Of a stretch of DNA of 64,000 bases, positions 24,080-36,735 are shown piece after piece (position 1 is the stretch's first letter; each line of letters begins with the position of its first letter). Source of the DNA: Siphonodentalium dalli (Eukaryota; Mollusca; Scaphopoda; Gadilida; Siphonodentaliidae); contig CP136063.1 of the NCBI GenBank assembly GCA_032622095.1, forward strand, positions 62,883,897 through 62,947,896. Direction: 5' to 3'. Both the position numbers and the translations under genes were made by a program. The notes under the pieces are model-generated. The model saw only the letters and a program-made list of their open reading frames with translations. It had not been told where the DNA came from and searched no databases.

Positions 24080-27000
24080 ATGGCTTACAAATGCAGCATA
24101 TGTCAGAACAATGTAGGTTCTAATTCTATTTACTGTGATTTATGTGAATGTTGGGTTCACAGAAAATGTGCAAATCTAACCAAACTAGATCTTTACAATC
24201 TATCTAAACAAACATCGACATGGTTTTGCAAAAATTGTATTAGCAATAACTTACCATTTTCCAACCTGAATGATGAAGAATTTATGCAGTACTTGCTTGG
24301 AACAGAAGATGATCTTGTCGGATTATATACAAATTGCAACAATCTAAATTTTGAGCCATTTACATTGTCCAATAACAAAGGTTATTACTCAGGCGATGAA
24401 ATCGACCCTGATAACAACTTTTATAAAGAAGTACACAACAAATGTCCATATTATACTGAAGATCATTTCAGAAGCAAATACTCTCGATACTCTGCAAATG
24501 ACATGAATTTATCTATAATTCATATCAACTGTCGTAGTATTTCAGCCAACTTCGAAAAGTTGAAAACTTTACTATCAAATGCTTGTTACAAATTTGATAT
24601 AATTGCTTTGTCAGAAACTTGGATAAGTAGAGATTCCAGCAATGATTTTATGTTAGATGAGTATACCTCATATTTTTGCTCCAGAAACCAGAAACAAGGT
24701 GGCGGAGGCGCATTATACAGACACAATACTCTCATTCATAATTTACTGCAAGACATGACTTGCTCAATTGACGACTTGTGTGAAACTCTATGTGTGGAAC
24801 TCGAACTAAAAAATAAAAATAAAATTCTTGTATTTTGTAGCTATAGAGCTCCAAATACAGACATCAGTTTGTATAATAATCAAACTGAAGCTTTATTAAG
24901 CAAAACCCATAACAAACCAGTATTCTTTTGCGGTGACACAAATATAGACTTGATGAAATCCGAGACACACACTGAACCAAACTCATTTATAAATCAGATA
25001 TTTTCATCTCGACTGTACCCATTAAAGGTACTCAATCCGATCAGAGGGTCCCCATCTCAACAGATTCCAACAACAACTATCCGATCAGAGGGTCCTATTT
25101 TACTATTTCTTTGGCTTTGGGGGTAAAAAATATTTGATTCGAGTCGAGGAACCCATCAAACAAAGCTCAGCGTTATAAGATATTGATTTTGGAAATTTGT
25201 TATTTTCTCGAGATGAGTACTAATAATTGCCCTTAACTTTGTAATCTGCTCGAGATGTGTACACCAAAACACTATTCAAACAGACAAGGATGGATAACTC
25301 TATAATCAAGTGGTAATAATAACGCAATTTTGACTGTGTTCTGGGCCAGAAAGAATAGAAATAACGAAACTTCAAATATCGATATCTGATCACCCTGAGC
25401 GTTGATTGGTAGGTTCCTCGACTCGAATCAATTATTTTTTACCCCAAAGCCAAAGAAATAGTAATATAGGACCCTCTGATCGGATTGAGTACCTTTAATA
25501 TTACGCCCTACTAGGATCACAGGACACAGTGCAACACTCATTGATAACATTTTCACCTCTGAACTGCAGGCCCAATTAGAGAGTGGAATAATTATTAATG
25601 ATATCACCGATCACTTACCCGTCTTTACAATTGTCAACTTTACTCCAAAACGTAATTTAACTTCAATTCATTCCAAAACGGGGATTGTAAATTATAGTAC
25701 TTTATCACATTTTTTAAACAATCTTATCGACCAATCATGGGATGAGATTACTGACACTGAAAATGCTAATGAGGCTTATAATCACTTTATTGATCTATTC
25801 ACATCCTTGTATAATAAAACATGTCCAGTAGCATACAATAATGGAAACAAAAATAAGCGAAAAAAAGATAGCAAACCCTGGATGACAAAATCTCTCATCA
25901 ATGCATGTAAGAAGAAAAACAACCTTTATAAGAAATTTCTGAAAACAGGAGATCAACCAACAGAAATGAGATATAAAAGATACAAAAATAAACTAACATC
26001 TATTATGAGATATTGCGAACAGCAATACTACACCAAGTTAATTGACAGTTATAACAAGAACGCAAGAGAAATTTGGAAAATATTAAACGCCCTTTTAAGT
26101 AATAGAAAGAAATACTCATACCCAAGTGAATTCAAAATAGGACAACAAACGATAACTGGTGGAAAAAACATTGCGAATAACTTTTAATAATTTCTTTGTA
26201 AATGTGGGTCCCAAACTTGCAGATGGAATACCGACGAGTAAACAAGCAAAATTTGAAGATTTCATGAACAATCCAGTAAATGATTCATTATTTCTCAATC
26301 CAGTGACTGAAACCGAAATAATCAACGTTGTCAATAAATTTGATTGGAAAACCTCAAAGGATCTTAATGATCTTAACATGACCCTTATTAAAAGAGCCTT
26401 GCCATATATTACCACCCCACTAGCACATATATTCAATACCTCCTTTCAAACAGGATGTTTTCCAGATGCAACGAAAACGGCACGTGTCATCCCACTGTTT
26501 AAATCAGGTGACAAACAAAATTTCTCAAACTATAGACCAGTTTCACTACTACCCCAAATATCAAAGATATTGGAAAAACTTTATAACACACGCCTAATGT
26601 CATTCTTTGATAAACAAAATATTCTCTCAGACAGCCAATATGGCTTTAGAAACAACCGATCTACCTCTCAAGCTATCATGGAACTTGTCGAAGAAATTTC
26701 AGATGCAAAAGACGAATCACAATACCTTCTTGGAGTATTTATTGACCTAAAAAAGGCATTTGATACAATTGATCATAAAATTTTACTGTAAAAACTCGAC
26801 CATTATGGAATAAGAGGAATATGTCATGACTGGCTCTCAAGCTATCTGAAGAACAGACACCAATACGTATCTATTAATGGTACTTAATCAGATTCATTGG
26901 AAATCAAATGTGGTGTTCCTCAATGATCTATACTAGGTCCCTCACTCTTTATACTATACATAAATGATATCTGCAACGTCTCATCACTTTTGAAAATTAT

Positions 27001-27835
27001 CATGTTTGCAGATGACACAAATTTGTCCCTTAAAGGAAACAAATTAGAATCGCTAGGCAGGACCGTATCCAGAGAACTGTTTAAATTAAATACCTGGTTT
27101 CAAGTGAACAAACTGTCCTTAAATATACTTAAAACAAATTTCATGATATTCGGAAATAAGGAAGAATAGACTGGAGACATAAATGTTAATATAAATGGCA
27201 GCAAGATTGAACGTGTGTACTCTACTAAATTTCTAGGTGTTCATATAGACCATAATCTAACTTGGACTGATCAAATCAAGCATATTCAAACTAAAATCTC
27301 CAAAAGCATGGCCGTGTTGCTACGAGTTAAAAAAAACAAATAGGCAAATCAGCACTTGTCTCACTATATTAGTGTTTGATTGCTCCTTATTTAAATTATT
27401 GCTGTGAAATCTGGGGAAATGTTTACAGCACCAGGCTTATCCCTCTCAGAAACCTTAAAAAAAGCAATGAGAATAATTGATGGAGCTGGATACAGAAGTC
27501 ATAGTACTCCAATATTCCAGAAGTATAAAATCCTGAAACTTGATGACTTGACTAAAATGAACACACTTGTTACAATGTATAAAGCTAAACATGAGATTCT
27601 ACCCCCTAATTTACAAACATTCTTTGTCACTGTCAAAGGATTACATGAGCACAACACGCGACAAATTGAAAATTTCAGAGTTAGTTACAGGAGAACCAAT
27701 ACCAAAGCATTTTGTACAAGAAACATTGGAACAACTCTATGGAATTCCTTAGATAAAAACCTAAAGAACTGCGAAAACACTTTTACAGTTAAAAGAAAAT
27801 ATAAACTTCATCTTTTAGAAAAGTATGTCGAATAG
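24080..27835 (+). pseudogene. LINE ORF2 with PHD finger, endonuclease and reverse transcriptase (copy B)
   Basis: ORF2 starts at an ATG in a good context (ACAATGG). Residues 1-55 form a PHD-like finger (CSICQNNVG, CDLCECWVHRKC, WFCKNC). An APE-type endonuclease follows (IIHINCRSI, IIALSETWI, CGDTNIDL) and is cut by a MITE at 25026. After the MITE come LIDNIF and ITDHLPV, then RT motifs (PVSLLPQISKILEKL, FIDLKKAFDTIDH near 26740, FADDTNLS near 27005). The C-terminal part lies at 27404-27835. Frame changes lie near 26180 and 27390, and in-frame stops near 26789, 26884, 26923 and 27167. It once made target-primed reverse transcriptase; it cannot now. Confidence 0.85.
25026..25494. mobile_element. 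TTAA MITE (second type) inside LINE ORF2, copy B
   Basis: The 469-base element has long inverted ends (AGGTACTCAATCCGATCAGAG... and ...CGGATTGAGTACCT), flanked by TTAA at 25022-25025 and 25495-25498. The arms contain TTTCTTTGGCTTTGGGG and its complement. It breaks the endonuclease frame. The copy in C is at 37682-38150, and a truncated copy is at 59894-60282. Confidence 0.85.
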
Positions 27836-28364
27836 CAGTCCATTCAATGGAAAACCTAAATCAGGAACAGATGAATAATTCACCCATCATTTCAGATATA
27901 AAAACATAACAAAAGAATTGGATAACCGGAAAATAAAAATAAAATTTCAAAAATAATTATCAAGTTTAACCATGGGGGTTGCACCTTATAAGTGTAAACT
28001 TCTAGCATCCCCCTGCAACATATCTTACTTCCATAATACCATATATCATATTAATACATTGGTATCACACTTCCTACTTTCTATTATTACTTCCTATGTA
28101 TTATGTTGAAATTGTATAACTATGTATAATTATGTTATTATTTGTCTAATGACAATTGTCTATTGACAATTGTATGTGTTGAATGAATAAATAACTCAAA
28201 CCCAAAGAGAATTCCAGGTTAATGATACAAGACTGGACACCCATTTTTACAACCGTTCTATTCCGCTCACCGCTGCTTAAGACCACTTTTTTAAACGTAT
28301 GTTTCTGAATAGAAAACATTTTTATTTTATTGCCGCCTATCATCCGATTGTTCCTTATCTTAAC

Positions 28365-28403
28365 TGTATCGAACATCTGTTCGATACATATATATATATA
28401 TCG
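28365..28403 (+). promoter_or_regulatory. Perfect palindrome plus TATA-like run upstream of zinc-finger copy C
   Basis: TGTATCGAACA-TC-TGTTCGATACA (28365-28388) is an 11-bp-arm inverted repeat. It is directly followed by an alternating TA run that could act as a TATA element, about 90-105 bases before the first ATG. It is identical in copy D and broken in B. A regulatory role is an inference from symmetry and position. Confidence 0.4.
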
Positions 28404-28492
28404 TGTATGAGATTTTCTGTTAGCTTTAGTCATGTAATCTCCATGCATGGGCATTATTGGATTATGTACGGAAATATTACAGAATTTACACG

Positions 28493-31129
28493 ATGTACGG
28501 GGAGGTGGAGCCATCAACAATGGAGACAGGAGATGATAAAGACACATCGGTGAATACGTCACAAACAATGATTCACTCGGGTGATCGCCCGTATCAATGT
28601 GATGTGTGCGAGAAATCATTTACTCAGTCAACTCACTTGAATACACACTGCAAGATGATTCACACTGGAGATCGACCGCATCAATGTGATGTGTGCGAGA
28701 AGTCATTTACTGCGTCGAGTTACCTGACTCAACATAAGAGGATCCACACTGGAGATCGACCGCATCAATGTGATGTGTGCGAGAAGTCATTTACTGTGTC
28801 GAGTCACCTGACTCAACATAAGAGGATCCACACGGGAGACCGCCCGTATCAGTGTGATGTGTGCAATAAATCATTTGCTCGGTCAACTGCCCTGTCTTTA
28901 CACAAGAATATCCACACGGGTGATCGTCCGTATCAATGTGATGTGTGCGAGAAATCATTTACTCGGCCGAGTTACCTGACTACACACAATATGATTCACA
29001 CTGGGGATCGCCCGTATCAATGCGATGTGTGCGAGAAGTCATTTACTGCATCGAGTTACCTGACTCAACATAAGAGAATCCACACGGGAGACCGCCCATA
29101 TCAATGTGATGTGTGCGAGAAATCATTTACTACGTCGAGTCTCCTGACTCGACATAAGAGGATCCACACGGGAGACCGCCCATATCAATGTGATGTGTGC
29201 AATAAATCATTTGCTCAGTCGAGTGTCCTGTCTACACATAAGAGTATCCACACGGGTGACCGCCCGTATCAATGTGATGTGTGCGAGAAGTCATTTACTC
29301 GGCCGGGTCAGTTGAGTACACACAAGATGATTCACACTGGAGATCGCCCGCATCAATGTGATGTGTGCGAGAAATCATTCACTGCGTCAAGTTACCTGTC
29401 TCAACATAAGAAGATCCACACGGGTGATCGTCCGTATCAATGTGATGTGTGCGAGAAGTCATTTACTGCGTCGAGTTACCTGTCTCAACATAAGAGGATC
29501 CACAAGGGAGACCGCCCGTATCAATATGATGTGTGCGAGAAATCAACTACTCAGTCGAATCACTTGAATACACACAAGATGATTCACACTGGAGATCGCC
29601 CGCATCAATATGATGTGTGCGAGAAATCATTTACTGCGTCAAGTTACCTGTCTCAACATAAGAGGATCCACACGGGAGACCGCCCGTATCAATGTGATGT
29701 GCGCGAGAAGTCATTTGTTGCGTCGAGTTGCCTGACTCAACATAAGAGGATCCACACGGGAGACCGCCCGTATCAGTGTGATGTGTGCGGAAAATTATTT
29801 ATTCAGTTGCATAGCCTGACTACGCATAAGAGGATTCACACCGGGAATCGCCCGTATCAATGTGATATGTGCCAGAAATCATTTACTCAGTCGGATGCCC
29901 TGACGAAACATAAGAGGATTCACACCGGTGATCGCCCGTTTTCATGTGATTTGTGCGGGAAATCATTTACGCAGTTGACTCACTTGAATACACACTGTAA
30001 GATGATTCACACTGGAGATCGACCGCATCAATGTGAAGTGTGCGAGAAGTCATTTACTGTGTCGAGTCGCCTGACTCAACATAAAAGGGTCCACACGGGA
30101 GACCGCCCATATCAATGTGATGTGTGCGGTACATCATTTGCTCAATCGAATGTCCTGTCTTCACATAAGAAGATCCACACGGGTGATCGTCCGTATCAGT
30201 GTGGTGTGTGCAATAAATCATTTGCTCAGTCGAGTGTCCTGTCTTCACATAAGAAGATCCACACGGGAGACCGCCCGTATCAATGTGATGTGTGCGAGAA
30301 GTCATTTACTGCGTCGAGTCTCCTGACTCGACATAAGAGGATCCACACCGGACACCGTCCGTATCAATGTGATGTGTGCAATAAATCATTTGCTCAGTCG
30401 AGTGTCCTGTCTTCACATAAGAGTATCCACACGGGTGATCGTCCGTATCAATGTGATGTGTGCGAAAAATCGTTTACTCGGCCGAGTCAGTTGACTACAC
30501 ACAAGGTGATTCACACTGGAGATCGACCACATCAATGTGATGTGTGCGAGAAGTCATTTACTGCTTCGAGTTACCTGTCTCAACATAAGAGGATCCACAC
30601 GGGAGAACGCCCGTATCAATGTGATGTGTGCAATAAATTATTTGCTCAGTCGACTGCCCTGTCTTCACACAAGAGTATCCACACGGGTGATCGTCCGTAT
30701 CAATGTGATGTGTGCGAGAAATCATTTACTCGGCCGAGTCAGCTGACTAGACACAAGAGTATCCACACGGGGTATCGCCCGTATCAATGTGATGTGTGCA
30801 AGAAGTCATTTGTTACGCCGAGTCGCCTGACTCAACATAAGAGGATCCACACGGGAGACCGCCCGTATCAGTGTGATGTTTGCGGAAAATCATTTATTCA
30901 TTTGCATGACCTGAATATGCATAAGAGGATTCACACTGGGGATCGCCCGTATCAATGTGATGTGTGCGATAAATCATTTATTCAGTCGGGTGGCCTGACG
31001 ACACATAAGAGGATCCACACCGGGGATCGCCCGTATCAATGTGATATGTGCCAGAAATCATTTACTCGGTTGAGTCACCTGGTGAAGCATAAGAGGATGC
31101 ACACGGGGGGATCGCCAATATCAACGTGA
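28493..31129 (+). CDS. C2H2 zinc-finger protein, copy C, 30 fingers, intact
   Basis: The 878-aa frame is intronless and starts at the first ATG (28493). The frame extends upstream only to a TTG; the METGDD methionine 27 bases downstream has a stronger context and is an alternative. A leader of about 31 residues is rich in acidic and small residues and has no KRAB, SCAN, BTB or ZAD domain I recognise. Then come 30 tandem fingers of 28-29 residues with TGDRP linkers. Fingers 12 and 13 lack the first cysteine (QYDVC) and finger 14 the second (CDVR), forming a zinc-dead block at residues 341-424. Fingers 1 and 17 have an extra residue in the HxxxCKMIH spacing. The tail is SPIST after a G run. A nuclear DNA-binding role is expected; the target is unknown. 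Confidence 0.88.
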   Translation: MYGEVEPSTMETGDDKDTSVNTSQTMIHSGDRPYQCDVCEKSFTQSTHLNTHCKMIHTGDRPHQCDVCEKSFTASSYLTQHKRIHTGDRPHQCDVCEKSFTVSSHLTQHKRIHTGDRPYQCDVCNKSFARSTALSLHKNIHTGDRPYQCDVCEKSFTRPSYLTTHNMIHTGDRPYQCDVCEKSFTASSYLTQHKRIHTGDRPYQCDVCEKSFTTSSLLTRHKRIHTGDRPYQCDVCNKSFAQSSVLSTHKSIHTGDRPYQCDVCEKSFTRPGQLSTHKMIHTGDRPHQCDVCEKSFTASSYLSQHKKIHTGDRPYQCDVCEKSFTASSYLSQHKRIHKGDRPYQYDVCEKSTTQSNHLNTHKMIHTGDRPHQYDVCEKSFTASSYLSQHKRIHTGDRPYQCDVREKSFVASSCLTQHKRIHTGDRPYQCDVCGKLFIQLHSLTTHKRIHTGNRPYQCDMCQKSFTQSDALTKHKRIHTGDRPFSCDLCGKSFTQLTHLNTHCKMIHTGDRPHQCEVCEKSFTVSSRLTQHKRVHTGDRPYQCDVCGTSFAQSNVLSSHKKIHTGDRPYQCGVCNKSFAQSSVLSSHKKIHTGDRPYQCDVCEKSFTASSLLTRHKRIHTGHRPYQCDVCNKSFAQSSVLSSHKSIHTGDRPYQCDVCEKSFTRPSQLTTHKVIHTGDRPHQCDVCEKSFTASSYLSQHKRIHTGERPYQCDVCNKLFAQSTALSSHKSIHTGDRPYQCDVCEKSFTRPSQLTRHKSIHTGYRPYQCDVCKKSFVTPSRLTQHKRIHTGDRPYQCDVCGKSFIHLHDLNMHKRIHTGDRPYQCDVCDKSFIQSGGLTTHKRIHTGDRPYQCDMCQKSFTRLSHLVKHKRMHTGGSPIST

Positions 31130-32066
31130 TATGTGCGAAAAATCATTTACTCGGTTGAGTGACCTGACGAAACATATGATGATCCACACGGGGGATCGCC
31201 CATACCAATGTGACGTGTGTGGTAAATCATTTTATCAGTCGAGTAACCTGACGAGACATATGATAATCCATACGGGGGATCGCCCGCATTAATGCGATAT
31301 GTGCATGGAATCATTCACCTAACTACTTATAAGAGGATCCACACGGGGATCGCCCGTAACAATGTTATATATGTGCGGTAAATAATTTTATCAGTCGAAT
31401 AACCTGACGAAACATTTGAGGATCCATGCAGGAGCTCGACCGTATCAATGTGACGTATACGGTAAATCATTTACTCAGTCGAGTGACCTGACTTCACACA
31501 AGAGGATCCAAACGGGGGATAAAACCGTATCAATACGATGCATGCGGTAAATCATTTACTCTGCTGAGAGACCCGACGAGACAGAAGAGGATCCAATCCA
31601 CGCGGGGTCGACCATATCAATGTGATGTATGTTGCAAATCATTTACTCGGTCGACTCACTTGGCGAGACATAAAGAGGATCCATATAGGGTATCGACCAT
31701 ATTAATGTGATGTGTGCGATAATTCATTTACTATGTTAAGTGACCTGACGAGACATAAGAACATCCACAAGGGGGGGGGGGTCGACCGTATCAATGTGAT
31801 GTATGTGGTAATTTATTTACTCGGTCGAGTCACCTGTCTTCACGTAAGAGGATACACACCGTTGATAGCCAGTTCTAATGTGATGTGTGCGATCAATTAT
31901 TTACTGATTCAAGTGACCTGGCGGAACATAAGAGGATTCACACGGGTGATCGCCCGTATCAATGCGATGTGTACGAGAAATTATTTACACAGCCGAGTGA
32001 CCTGGCGAGACATATGAGGATCCATACGGGTGATCGCCCATACCAATACGATGTGTTATATTATTG
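31130..32066 (+). pseudogene. Decayed finger tail of copy C
   Basis: Finger remnants follow in mixed frames directly after the stop of the 30-finger gene. Examples are [20 protein letters not shown] near 31712 and [15 protein letters not shown] near 31933. The first remnants differ from true fingers mainly by frame, which shows that the ancestral array was longer. Confidence 0.8.
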
Positions 32067-32087
32067 AAAGAGATAATCCATCTTTAA

Positions 32088-35000
32088 GAGGTCTGATTTA
32101 TATTTTCGTTAATTACACACAAATTAAGAAATTTACTTGTTGGCAAATCTGTACTCTTCGTAATTGATCCCCAGAGAATAGCGACACGAGGGGAGAGAGT
32201 TACAACTGTTGTCACTCCCGGGCAGCTTCGGTGAGTTAGTTGAATGGTTAACTATGGCATATCCACAAAGTTTGATGAGATACAAGGTTTGTTTTCGCGA
32301 GTATGATTCAGCAAGTGCCAAATGGGAACCAAGCTTTAGCGAGGTCCCCATTTGGTGAATTATATATACGCGTGAAAATAAGCATTGTATCTCGTTAAAC
32401 TGTATGGTTATTATTTTTATCCATCGCCAAAATTTAAATATCATAATGAAATTATGTCAGCCTCTGTGCAATCGTTGGCAACAAAGAGCGTTCTTAATTA
32501 TGATTGTCTATGCTCTTTTTTTCGACATAAAACTATTTATGCTTTTGTGGATTTACGTGATACCCATTCAAAATATGATGATGCCATGTATTTTTCCTTG
32601 TAAACATTAAGGCCATTAGGTAATTATATTTTATTTCACTGCATATAACGACTAGAGTGGTGTGTTGTACCTAAGGGTGGACTACACACAATTTTAAAAT
32701 TATCTTTTGGCTAATGGCTATGCTAGGGCTGTTGTGACTCTACTCGACTGAAATGGTATGGAAGAGACTATAATACTATTTCGGATAGTTGGTGTCTCTG
32801 TGCTCTAAATGAATGATACGGGAGAGTGGCTCCGCCCGGTTGTGACGAGGGATATTAATCCATGCACGCAATGTTCTCTGGGTTGTAGACTGATATCATG
32901 TCCGAAGGGTGCTTCCGTCTTTTTTATTATCGGTTAAAGCTATAAAATAATATTTTGAACATGAACATGTATGTTCTTTGGACTTATTGATAGAGTCTTA
33001 TGTAGTCCCCAACCGCATATAAACCGACACACTCATTAGTTCACGCACTCACATTAGTATCACAAAGCCCACAGAGTGAATTTTGTTTTATATATATATA
33101 TAAATATATTTGAACAAATAAATATCTCTAGAATATATAAAAATGTCACAATACGGCATTTTTTGGAATAGAGTAAAGATCCAGTATCTGGGATAAACAA
33201 CAGCTGCAAAATAACTCCGGATAAAGTTACATCTATCTTTTAAGTGGATAATAAATTCTCTTTATTGCTGATTATTAGCGCATCTTTAAATAATTTGATG
33301 CCCACAGCACCAATCACATGATATTAACCATGCATTATTTTACTTTTGTGCAATTTCCCCTACTTTTATCTTCTGAACTGATAAGAAACGCTCTTTATTG
33401 GTAATATCATTTTTAGCCCCCCCCCCCCCCCCCCATTACGTCATTTGATGGTCAATAGCGCTTTTACCCGCAATTTCCCTACATATTTTCTAATGTGCTA
33501 AGAAATGGTCTTTATTGCTTCTTTAAGATGTCAACAGAATCGATGAAATGACACTGCCACAGTGTGATATAGTTATCAATCTATTGAGTTACATTAGCTC
33601 AAATATGTCATTTCATAACGCCAGCTCTGGAATGCAGACTAATGCCATGCAATAAAACGTACATAGGTGCAAAAAATTATAATTGTATTGCAAGATGTAG
33701 TGAGCACATATCTGATACATCAACTATCTTAATTGTGACCCACCATATCAAATCGAGTCGGAAATAGGAATTTTTTACCCTGTGCCAATGCATTCTCTTA
33801 TATATGCGAGTCGACCATAGATCGCCTCGCATATATAAGAGAATGCATTGGCCTAACAATTTTTTACAATTTTAATAATTTTTTCTCGTATTCTTTAACA
33901 ATTTTATAATTTCACCCATACAGAACCCCAAACAAACAGACGACACTCTTCTATATGCTTCTATATATGTGTGGGGCTCCCTGCAGGGTAATGAATGTTT
34001 TTTATTTTATGTCCTAAAAAGAAACATTTATTTTAAAAACATGATAAAAAATTGTTAGGCCAATGCATTCTCTTATAGGTCGCCTCGCATATATAAGAGA
34101 ATGCATTGGCACAGGGTAAAAAAAATCCCGACTTCCGACTGGATTTGATATGGCGGGTCTTAATTTCTCTTATTATTCCTGGTTAGAAACATTGCGTTTC
34201 AATTAGTTCAAGCTAAAACCATAAATACTCTGCACTATGTACGTATGTATGTATGTACGTATGTATGTATGTATTATTTTTTAATAAATATTTAAATTAT
34301 ATTCTCCATTATTATTAGATCCACAGGCCATAAATATCTGTATAGGCAAGGTTATCAACTAAAAGTTGATAAAATAGCCACTTTGAGTGGTTAGATCGAA
34401 CACCATTGAATAGCAATTGAAATAGCTAGAATAACCAGTCAATGTAGAATGCTTTCCCCACCAATACTAGTTATCAGATTAGCTACCCTTAAGTAGTGAA
34501 AAATCCAGCCACCCGCATGTAGTAACATTAACAACTGGGTAGTTCGTATTCATCCTACCAAAAGTAGTTAAAATACCACCCAAGCTACCGGTAGTAAATC
34601 GTATATTGCCTAAAGGTCGTTAATTTAACTACCCAAGGAATTTGAATTTTAACTGTCCACCCGGTAGTAAAATAACATCCCAAGGTAGTGGGATCAATAC
34701 GAACTACATAAAGTAGTAAAAGTTTACTACTTTTCATGCACTGAGTCGCCGCCATATAGTATGGTGTGGTTTATTGAGATTCCGTCGATGATTTTACGGA
34801 ACACCCCCGAATGGGGTAATACATGTAAAAAAGAATATACATATCAACATAAAACAAAGAGAGTTCCTTAAAACACGTATTAAGTCCTGCACAAATTTTG
34901 ACATCAAAGCTGGTACAATGGCGCAGAATGTGAAACCGAAAGTTCCGATAAAGTTGGGTTGAGTCCAGGTTATTTGAGGAGGATATGAAACGTGAACTGA

Positions 35001-36280
35001 CATCATGCAAGCCACTGAGACTTTCGAAGAACACATCACCCCATGAAACTCAGTAGGCCTACAGTAGCCCAAGTTCTTTCATGGTGAAGTCAATGTATCG
35101 GCGCATATTCAGATCAGCGAACTGAGAAACTCTGTATACCAGGCAATAAAATAAACACATATTCAGATCAGTGAAAGTCCAAGTCCTTTAAATTAAAGTC
35201 AATACATAAATACATATAACACATACACACATAGTCAGAGTGAGACTGGGGCACTTACTGAGAAACTCTGTATCCAAAGCAATGTGTAGCGCATATTCAG
35301 ATCGGCCCACTGCGAAACTCTATATACATAAAGTCCACCATGAGTTAGTGTAACGCATGAACACAATGGAGATCCAGGCTCCCAGTAAAAGTCCATAGCA
35401 ACAGTATGATGATGAATCGAACACATTTCACACTCTTCAACTGCACCAGCACAATAAAATTGACCATATTGGCTTGATCCAGCAGGCTGGTCTGACATAA
35501 AGACTAAAGACAATCCTTACAATTAAATCGTTCGATGGTGGACCTATATAAAATACCCAAGTGGTAATACATCCCAGTCCGACACCCTAGTGGTAATACA
35601 TCCCAGTTCGATATTTCGTAGCACGTTCGACGTGCTATACCCAATTGGCCAACTGCATTGATTCGTTAAGCGAGAAACTCGACCACACGCGGTATGATAT
35701 GCTGGGTACTCTGAAGCGCAATTGAAAATTAATCGCGCTGTTCAACCCCATTAAGTTAATTAATGGAATAACCTATTTATTCAGGGGTGTAAGCTTGTAA
35801 CAATAATTGCGCTTCAACGCAATTCAATTGCGCTTCAGCTGAAGAGCAATTCAATTGCGCTTTGAACAGTGCAGTTGATCTGAATCAAGCTGGATTGCAC
35901 TTCAGCGCAATTGAATTGCGCTTTGAACAGCGGAATTAATAAATGTGGATTAATAAATGTGAATTTGGCCTCCCATAGATGGTGACCACATCATCGTTAG
36001 TAGGTATGTGCATGCTCAATTTATCATTCAATCTTGCATCACAATTACTTATGTGTTCATACTTTTATAGTTATTCTAGTACGGTACATTAAATTGATAT
36101 CTTAATAGTTTTTGGATAATGACTATAGATGAACATAGATGAACATAGTCAAAATGACTAATTAACATATAGTACCAATTAGTCACTATGACTGTTGACT
36201 AAAATACTGTGTATATATATATAAAAGTCAAAATGACTAACACAGTACCTTAGTCATCGTGACTAATTGGTACCAAGTTT
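32088..36280. other. Unit spacer, copy C; no gene seen
   Basis: Near-identical to the copy B spacer. In order it holds the small MITE (32274-32396), a C run (33417-33434), the foldback MITE (33729-34166), the CTACC palindrome cluster (34350-34735), the GCGCAATT block (35311-35941) and the AGTCA cluster (36123-36280). It keeps the GATCCACAGGCC stretch that B lost. Confidence 0.7.
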
Positions 36281-36735
36281 GACTGACCAGATCTACAAAG
36301 TCAGACTCGCCAAAAGACATAGAGCCAGAACACTCTGTAAGTGAAAAGGCCACTATGAAAGATAAGTTTGTTGACTTTATTAAGAACAAGATGGAGATCA
36401 ACTTAGAAGAGAGTGAAATATCTGCTATCCACGATCTTCAGAAGAGACGGGAAAACACCTCTACTTGTGCAGTTCACAACATCCGACACTAAAAATGAAA
36501 TAATGGCACCAGGAAGAAAACTGAAGAACACGCAGGTTTATATAAACGAACACTTAACGTCACAAAATGCACTGTTATTCAAAGAAGCCCGAAGATTGAG
36601 GTTCAACAAGAAAATAGTCAGTACTTGGACAAGAAACTGTAAAATCTTCTTAAAGTGAATGAAGACACTCCTGCAATTCTAATCAGAAATATGGAGGACT
36701 TAAATAGCTATAACTAATAATTTCTTTGTTACACA

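Larger units (their letters stand above)
23624..28203 (+). mobile_element. CR1-like LINE, copy B, 5'-truncated and dead
   Basis: About 4.6 kb contains the end of ORF1, a PHD/endonuclease/RT ORF2 and a 3' UTR. The UTR ends near GAATGAATAAATAACTCAAA. It begins inside ORF1, so it is 5'-truncated. It occupies the place of the 491-base segment 15051-15541 of copy A. It is split by a MITE (25026-25494) and has stops and frameshifts shared with copy C, so it was dead before duplication. Confidence 0.85.

Noticed and set aside
28457-28492. N-terminal extension of the zinc-finger genes (MDYVRK...)
   Set aside because: The first codon is TTG in copies B, C and D; the first ATG lies 33-36 bases further on.
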